This document shows positions 60,749 through 64,000 of a stretch of DNA of 64,000 nucleotides, piece by piece. The notes beneath the pieces are model-generated. The model had not been told where the DNA came from. It worked only from the letters and a program-made list of their open reading frames with translations, and searched no databases. Origin of the DNA: Halobacteriales archaeon QH_7_66_36 (GTDB taxonomy: Archaea > Halobacteriota > Halobacteria > Halobacteriales > Haloarculaceae); NCBI GenBank assembly GCA_003021175.1, contig PXQV01000003.1:89816-153815 (forward strand). Direction: 5' to 3'. The position numbers were made by a program, and so were the translations under genes. Position 1 is the first letter of the stretch. Every line of letters begins with the position of its first letter.

Positions 60749-62020
60749 ATGGCTTCTAAGATTTTCCGTCGTGCTACCGCGCGGTCTATCGATCTCGTCG
60801 CGCTCGGGACGATCCTGCTCCATCCGTTTTCGTTGTACGTCGTGCTACTTCTCTACTGGGGGGACCTCCTCGGTGGGACGACTCGGCAGTTCTGCCAGAC
60901 GGTGGTCGCGGCGCCACGCGAAGAGTACTCGCCGACCGAACCACCGGCGATGCGCCGGAACGGCGACTCGAATCCGTTCAGGTTCTTCACACCGAAGCTT
61001 GGGACCGTCCGGCCGGCTGAGTGGTTGCCGCCGATCGCGGTACACAACCTCAAACCGGCCGTGGTTGGACTATTCACCGCGGCACCGATGACTGCCGTCG
61101 CTATCGGCCTGACGGCGACGAACCTTGAACCACCGTTCGCCGTTCGGTCGTGGCCGACGGTCAGCATTCTGACTGCCGGTGTTCTCGCGGTTCTCGTGAA
61201 GCACGGCTGGGCCTTCCGGCGGTTCGTCCGCTCGGAGCGCCCGCCAGCAAAGCAGATTCTCCCCAGCCTGCGATGGTTTGGACCGATTCTAATGGCGTTT
61301 CCGGTCATCGCCGTCGACACCGTCCACGCGGGGGCCGAGTTCAACCCCTCGGCTGGGTTCACCGCGGTGGCAGTCCTGATCGTGGTCGGGCACGTCGTTT
61401 ACGAGACGCGCCGGGACGAGCTACCGACCGGTGCGGACCCGTTCGAGCTTTCGATACCGCCGAGACGACCGGTCGAGCGGTTCCGGGCCGACCGGCGCGC
61501 GGTTCGGATCGCGGGGATGCTCGACGGTGTTGCTCCCCGAATCGAGTGGGAGCTACTCAATGTCATCTCCCGACTCACGGCCCTCCTCTTGTTGGCTGTC
61601 GTAGGGTTCGTGGCGGCCTCCGCTCTCGGATCGATAGCGGCAGTCGTCGGGGCCTGTATCGCGGTCGTGGTGGGCTTCGTGTCGATGGGTATCGCTCACT
61701 TCGAATTGGCGTTCGGAGCAATGGAGTACCGACTGTACGACGACGAGTTGGTCGCGTACGACGCGCGACTCGACGCCGTCCAGTGGCGCGTCCCGCTAGA
61801 GGCGGTCCGAACCGTTTCGATCGAACGGGGTCTCTGGACGGAACCGCCCGGCACGGACGCAGCGACAGTCACGCTTGACCGGACCGATCTGGCGGTCGAG
61901 CAGTCGCCGTACGGCTTCTACCGGCAGTCACTTCCATACGTCGAAGAACCTGAACGCGTCGTCGAACGACTTCACCAAGCAACGACGGCTGCCGAGAAAC
62001 GACACGGTAATAGGGCGTAA
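60749..62020 (+). CDS. DUF6498-like membrane protein with PH-like C-terminus
   Basis: 423 residues. The first 240 residues have about six transmembrane helices and a DUF6498-like pattern (FRRATARSIDLVALGTILLHPFSLYVVLLLYWGDLLGG). Residues 260-320 hold two further helices, followed by a cytoplasmic beta-rich segment (MEYRLYDDELVAYDARLDAVQWRVPLEAVRTVSIERG) resembling bacterial PH/bPH2 domains. Fusion of both is notable. Function unknown. Confidence 0.6.
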   Translation: MASKIFRRATARSIDLVALGTILLHPFSLYVVLLLYWGDLLGGTTRQFCQTVVAAPREEYSPTEPPAMRRNGDSNPFRFFTPKLGTVRPAEWLPPIAVHNLKPAVVGLFTAAPMTAVAIGLTATNLEPPFAVRSWPTVSILTAGVLAVLVKHGWAFRRFVRSERPPAKQILPSLRWFGPILMAFPVIAVDTVHAGAEFNPSAGFTAVAVLIVVGHVVYETRRDELPTGADPFELSIPPRRPVERFRADRRAVRIAGMLDGVAPRIEWELLNVISRLTALLLLAVVGFVAASALGSIAAVVGACIAVVVGFVSMGIAHFELAFGAMEYRLYDDELVAYDARLDAVQWRVPLEAVRTVSIERGLWTEPPGTDAATVTLDRTDLAVEQSPYGFYRQSLPYVEEPERVVERLHQATTAAEKRHGNRA

Positions 62021-62112
62021 AATCGATTCATAGCATTATCTTACGCGGTTCCGACTTCTGTCGGCTTAAATTTCTATCACATATCGATATATAAATCTAG
62101 AATGTACATATT

Positions 62113-62394
62113 TTGACGTACTTCTTCCAGGGAAAGGAGGGCACGTCCCTCGACCAGTACGTCCGCGTTGCGAACGACATTCTGTTCAATCCCGAGGGCA
62201 CCATCGACCGAGCCGAACAGGCCTACGAGCAGCAGTTGGACGCTGAGGACGGTGATGGGTCCCAGTCCTCGCTCGCCGGCGAGCGAGCGCTGGCGAGTAT
62301 CGAACGTGTGAGTGACGACCCGCAGGCGAAGGTCGACCAGTTCGAGGAGCGCGAGGATGCGCTTCGTGAACGGTTCCAGAAGGCGATGGCCTGA
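62113..62394 (+). CDS. Small acidic protein, possibly N-terminally truncated
   Basis: 93 residues from a TTG codon; an in-frame TAG lies just upstream, so no better start exists. The sequence TSLDQYVRVANDILFNPEGTIDRAEQAYEQQLDAEDGDG ... ALASIERVSDDPQAKVDQFEEREDALRERF is acidic and helical and looks translated. The abrupt start and AT-rich upstream DNA (cacatatcgatatataaa) suggest either a strong TATA region or loss of an original N-terminus. No family recognised. Confidence 0.5.
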   Translation: MTYFFQGKEGTSLDQYVRVANDILFNPEGTIDRAEQAYEQQLDAEDGDGSQSSLAGERALASIERVSDDPQAKVDQFEEREDALRERFQKAMA

Positions 62395-62459
62395 GGCCGC
62401 GACGATGAAGTAGTCGTCTCTTCTGTTTTTTCGCCCTTGAGGGGTGGAGGGCGATAGAG

Positions 62460-62684
62460 ATGGAGAAGTCAGCGGACAGCGATGGGAGTGACAACCAATT
62501 CCCACCGGAGAGGCGGCTCGAAGCACCAAATTATCGACTTGTCAAGGCCGGAATCGCAACCATCCTCGATATAGAAACACTCCGCGAGTGTGTTGCCTAC
62601 GAAAACACCCACCAGAATCGACCACAGATTCTGCGACGGCTCAAGTGGAAGGCAGACGAACTCCGGGAAGAGGCCGATGAATGA
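62460..62684 (+). CDS. Small conserved hypothetical protein
   Basis: 74 residues: MEKSADSDGSDNQFPPERRL, then LEAPNYRLVKAGIATILDIETLRECVAYENTHQNRPQILRRLKWKADELREEA. The helical C-terminal 50 residues recall small haloarchaeal proteins of unknown function found on islands. Convergent with arsC. Confidence 0.55.
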   Translation: MEKSADSDGSDNQFPPERRLEAPNYRLVKAGIATILDIETLRECVAYENTHQNRPQILRRLKWKADELREEADE

Positions 62685-62722
62685 ACAGCGCCGTTCCTGC
62701 GGAGTATCGAGTTCAGTACGGA

Positions 62723-63169
62723 CTACTCTGTGCTACTGAACTCGTCGAAGAGGGCCTTCACACGGCCCTTGATTTCGTCACGAATCTCGCGTACCCGGTC
62801 CAGATCCTGTCCATCAGGATCGTCGAGCGCCCAGTCACGGATATCGACCTCGTCGCCAACCTCCCCAACATCAAGCGTCGAGCAGCTCATCGTCGCGACG
62901 TAGTCACACGAGCGGAGCTCGTCCAGTATGATTTCTCGTGGCGTCCTGTCTGAGAGGTCGATTCCAATCTCTTCCATCACGTCGATCACTTCGTCATGGA
63001 CGTGCTCAGCCGGGCGCGTCCCGCCAGTCAGAGTCTCGACGCGGTCTTCGAGACCGCGACGCTCCCGTTCGCGGTCGGCGAAGGCGATCGACATCTGCGA
63101 CCGGCCGGCGTTCTGGACGCACATGAAGGCGATACGGATCGGATCAGCCGAGTGAGTGTCAGTGAACAT
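62723..63169 (-). CDS. arsC: Arsenate reductase, LMW-PTP type
   Basis: 148 residues from MFTDTHSADPIRIAFMCVQNAGRSQMSIAFA; the track ORF is over-extended. The catalytic loop is CVQNAGRSQ (C-x5-R), and the general acid region is DWALDDPDGQD. A further Cys pair for thioredoxin-type turnover may be DYVATMSCSTLD. It reduces arsenate to arsenite for export by the adjacent Acr3, which lies 13 bases upstream on the same strand. Confidence 0.88.
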   Translation of the reverse strand: MFTDTHSADPIRIAFMCVQNAGRSQMSIAFADRERERRGLEDRVETLTGGTRPAEHVHDEVIDVMEEIGIDLSDRTPREIILDELRSCDYVATMSCSTLDVGEVGDEVDIRDWALDDPDGQDLDRVREIRDEIKGRVKALFDEFSSTE

Positions 63170-63182
63170 AGTCTGGTGGTAG

Positions 63183-64000
63183 TCAGTCGTCAGTTGTTGG
63201 GTCGCGTGTCGATGCGTCGAGGCTGCCGGTGTCGAAGCCACCCCAGTCGAACCGCCGCTGGAAGTACAGGGCGACGTTGACCAACGCGAGGAGCACCGGC
63301 ACCTCGATGAGCGGGCCGACGACGGTCGCGAACGCGACGCCGGAGCCGACGCCGAAGACGGCGACTGCGACGGCGATTGCGAGTTCGAAGTTATTCGAGG
63401 CAGCGGTGAAGCCAATGGCTGTCGTCGTCGAGTAGTCTGCGCCGATACCGCGGCCCATCCCGAAGCTCACGAGGAACATCACGACGAAGTAGATGGTCAG
63501 CGGAACGGCGATCAGCAGGACGTCGGCCGGCGAGGCGACGATGTTGCCGCCCTGGGTGGCGAACATCACGATGACGGTGAACAGGAGTGCAACAAGCGTC
63601 AGCGGATCGATTTTCGGAATAAACTCGTCGTCGTACCAGGCTTCACTTTTCACCCGGGTCCCGACGTAGCGGGTCAGGAAGCCGCCGACGAACGGAATCC
63701 CGAGGAAAATGACAATCGCCTCGACGACCTGCATCGGCGTGATGCCGAAGGTCGTGATGCCGGCGACCAGCGAGTCCATCCCGAGCAGCGGTGGGAGGAA
63801 CAGCGCAAAGAACCAGACGTACACCCCGTAGGTGATGATCTGGAAGAGGCTGTTGAACGCAACGAGGCCCGTCACATACTCGGTTGACCCTTCCGCGAGT
63901 TCGTTCCAGACCAGCACCATTGCGATACACCGAGCCATCCCGATGAACACCAGTCCGAGGAAGTATTCCGGACGCGCCGGGAGGCCGGGAACGAGCCCGC
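63183..64000 (-). CDS. acr3: Acr3-type arsenite efflux permease (partial)
   Basis: The frame is open to the window edge, so the N-terminus is missing (the visible start at 63950 is only an internal Met; upstream in frame reads [24 protein letters not shown]). ACR3 features: [18 protein letters not shown] with the essential Cys, about eight helices, and [25 protein letters not shown]. It exports arsenite using the proton motive force. The C-terminus is a short acidic tail. Operon order is acr3-arsC. Confidence 0.93.
   Translation of the reverse strand, partial: GLVPGLPARPEYFLGLVFIGMARCIAMVLVWNELAEGSTEYVTGLVAFNSLFQIITYGVYVWFFALFLPPLLGMDSLVAGITTFGITPMQVVEAIVIFLGIPFVGGFLTRYVGTRVKSEAWYDDEFIPKIDPLTLVALLFTVIVMFATQGGNIVASPADVLLIAVPLTIYFVVMFLVSFGMGRGIGADYSTTTAIGFTAASNNFELAIAVAVAVFGVGSGVAFATVVGPLIEVPVLLALVNVALYFQRRFDWGGFDTGSLDASTRDPTTDD

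Noticed and set aside
62681-62953. 90-residue plus-strand ORF
   Set aside because: Mostly antisense to arsC, whose CX5R catalytic loop and length establish the minus strand as coding.

Overview
This window is a high-GC, acidic-proteome stretch of a halophilic archaeon (class Halobacteria). Archaeal markers include TFB, Rpo11/RpoL, GatD, Dph2, CofD (coenzyme F420), a SAMP1-like modifier and HalX-type signalling. Many genes overlap by ATGA or TGATG, and several genes have a TATA-like box about 27 bases before the start codon, as expected for leaderless haloarchaeal transcripts.

Bases 1-47,100 are mostly ordinary chromosome. In order they carry: a YlbF-like protein and dph2; a menaquinone cluster (menA-menC-menE); an NRDE protein; an IS200/IS605-type element with a broken tnpB; a winged-helix regulator; a MaoC/thioesterase/3-hydroxyacyl-CoA dehydrogenase-hydratase set whose last member has a frameshifting internal deletion; rpoL; hisF; a NicO-type Ni/Co transporter; an ornithine cyclodeaminase homologue; purL; PHP and Nudix proteins; TFB; gatC-gatA; an HD phosphohydrolase; a cofD-Dus-CitG-DUF447 operon; an MtaB-type tRNA methylthiotransferase; deoC; a PfkB kinase; a second IS element with a heavily rearranged tnpB; hsp20; a D-amino-acid-oxidase-like flavoprotein; a GpgS-like glycosyltransferase; an MFS transporter; a SAMP1-like protein; gatD; an ArsR-type regulator; and a sensor kinase / HalX receiver / KaiC-like trio in which the receiver has Asn in place of the phospho-acceptor Asp.

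Bases 47,100-64,000 form an accessory island with broken genes, miniature IS elements and variable base composition. It holds two roughly 300-bp MITE-like elements derived from tnpB elements. One splits a halocyanin gene and, when removed in silico, restores a perfect reading frame and copper-ligand motif. Next comes an intact four-gene operon: a DyP-like Tat lipoprotein, a P19/Tp34-like metal-binding Tat lipoprotein, a compact CtaA and a polytopic protein with a Cys cluster. These look like parts of a copper/iron/heme-linked membrane system. Beyond it are DUF6166-type genes, an AT-rich KAP P-loop NTPase flanked by imperfect direct repeats, an HTH/HNH operon with frameshifts, an IS1595-type transposase remnant, small hypothetical genes, and an arsenate reductase plus Acr3 arsenite pump running off the right edge.

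The most unusual structure is in the second IS element. Three places in its tnpB carry inserted pairs of short perfect palindromes ('hairpin doublets'), and the same AGAAATC...GATTTCT unit occurs in two of them. No tRNA, rRNA or CRISPR array was seen.
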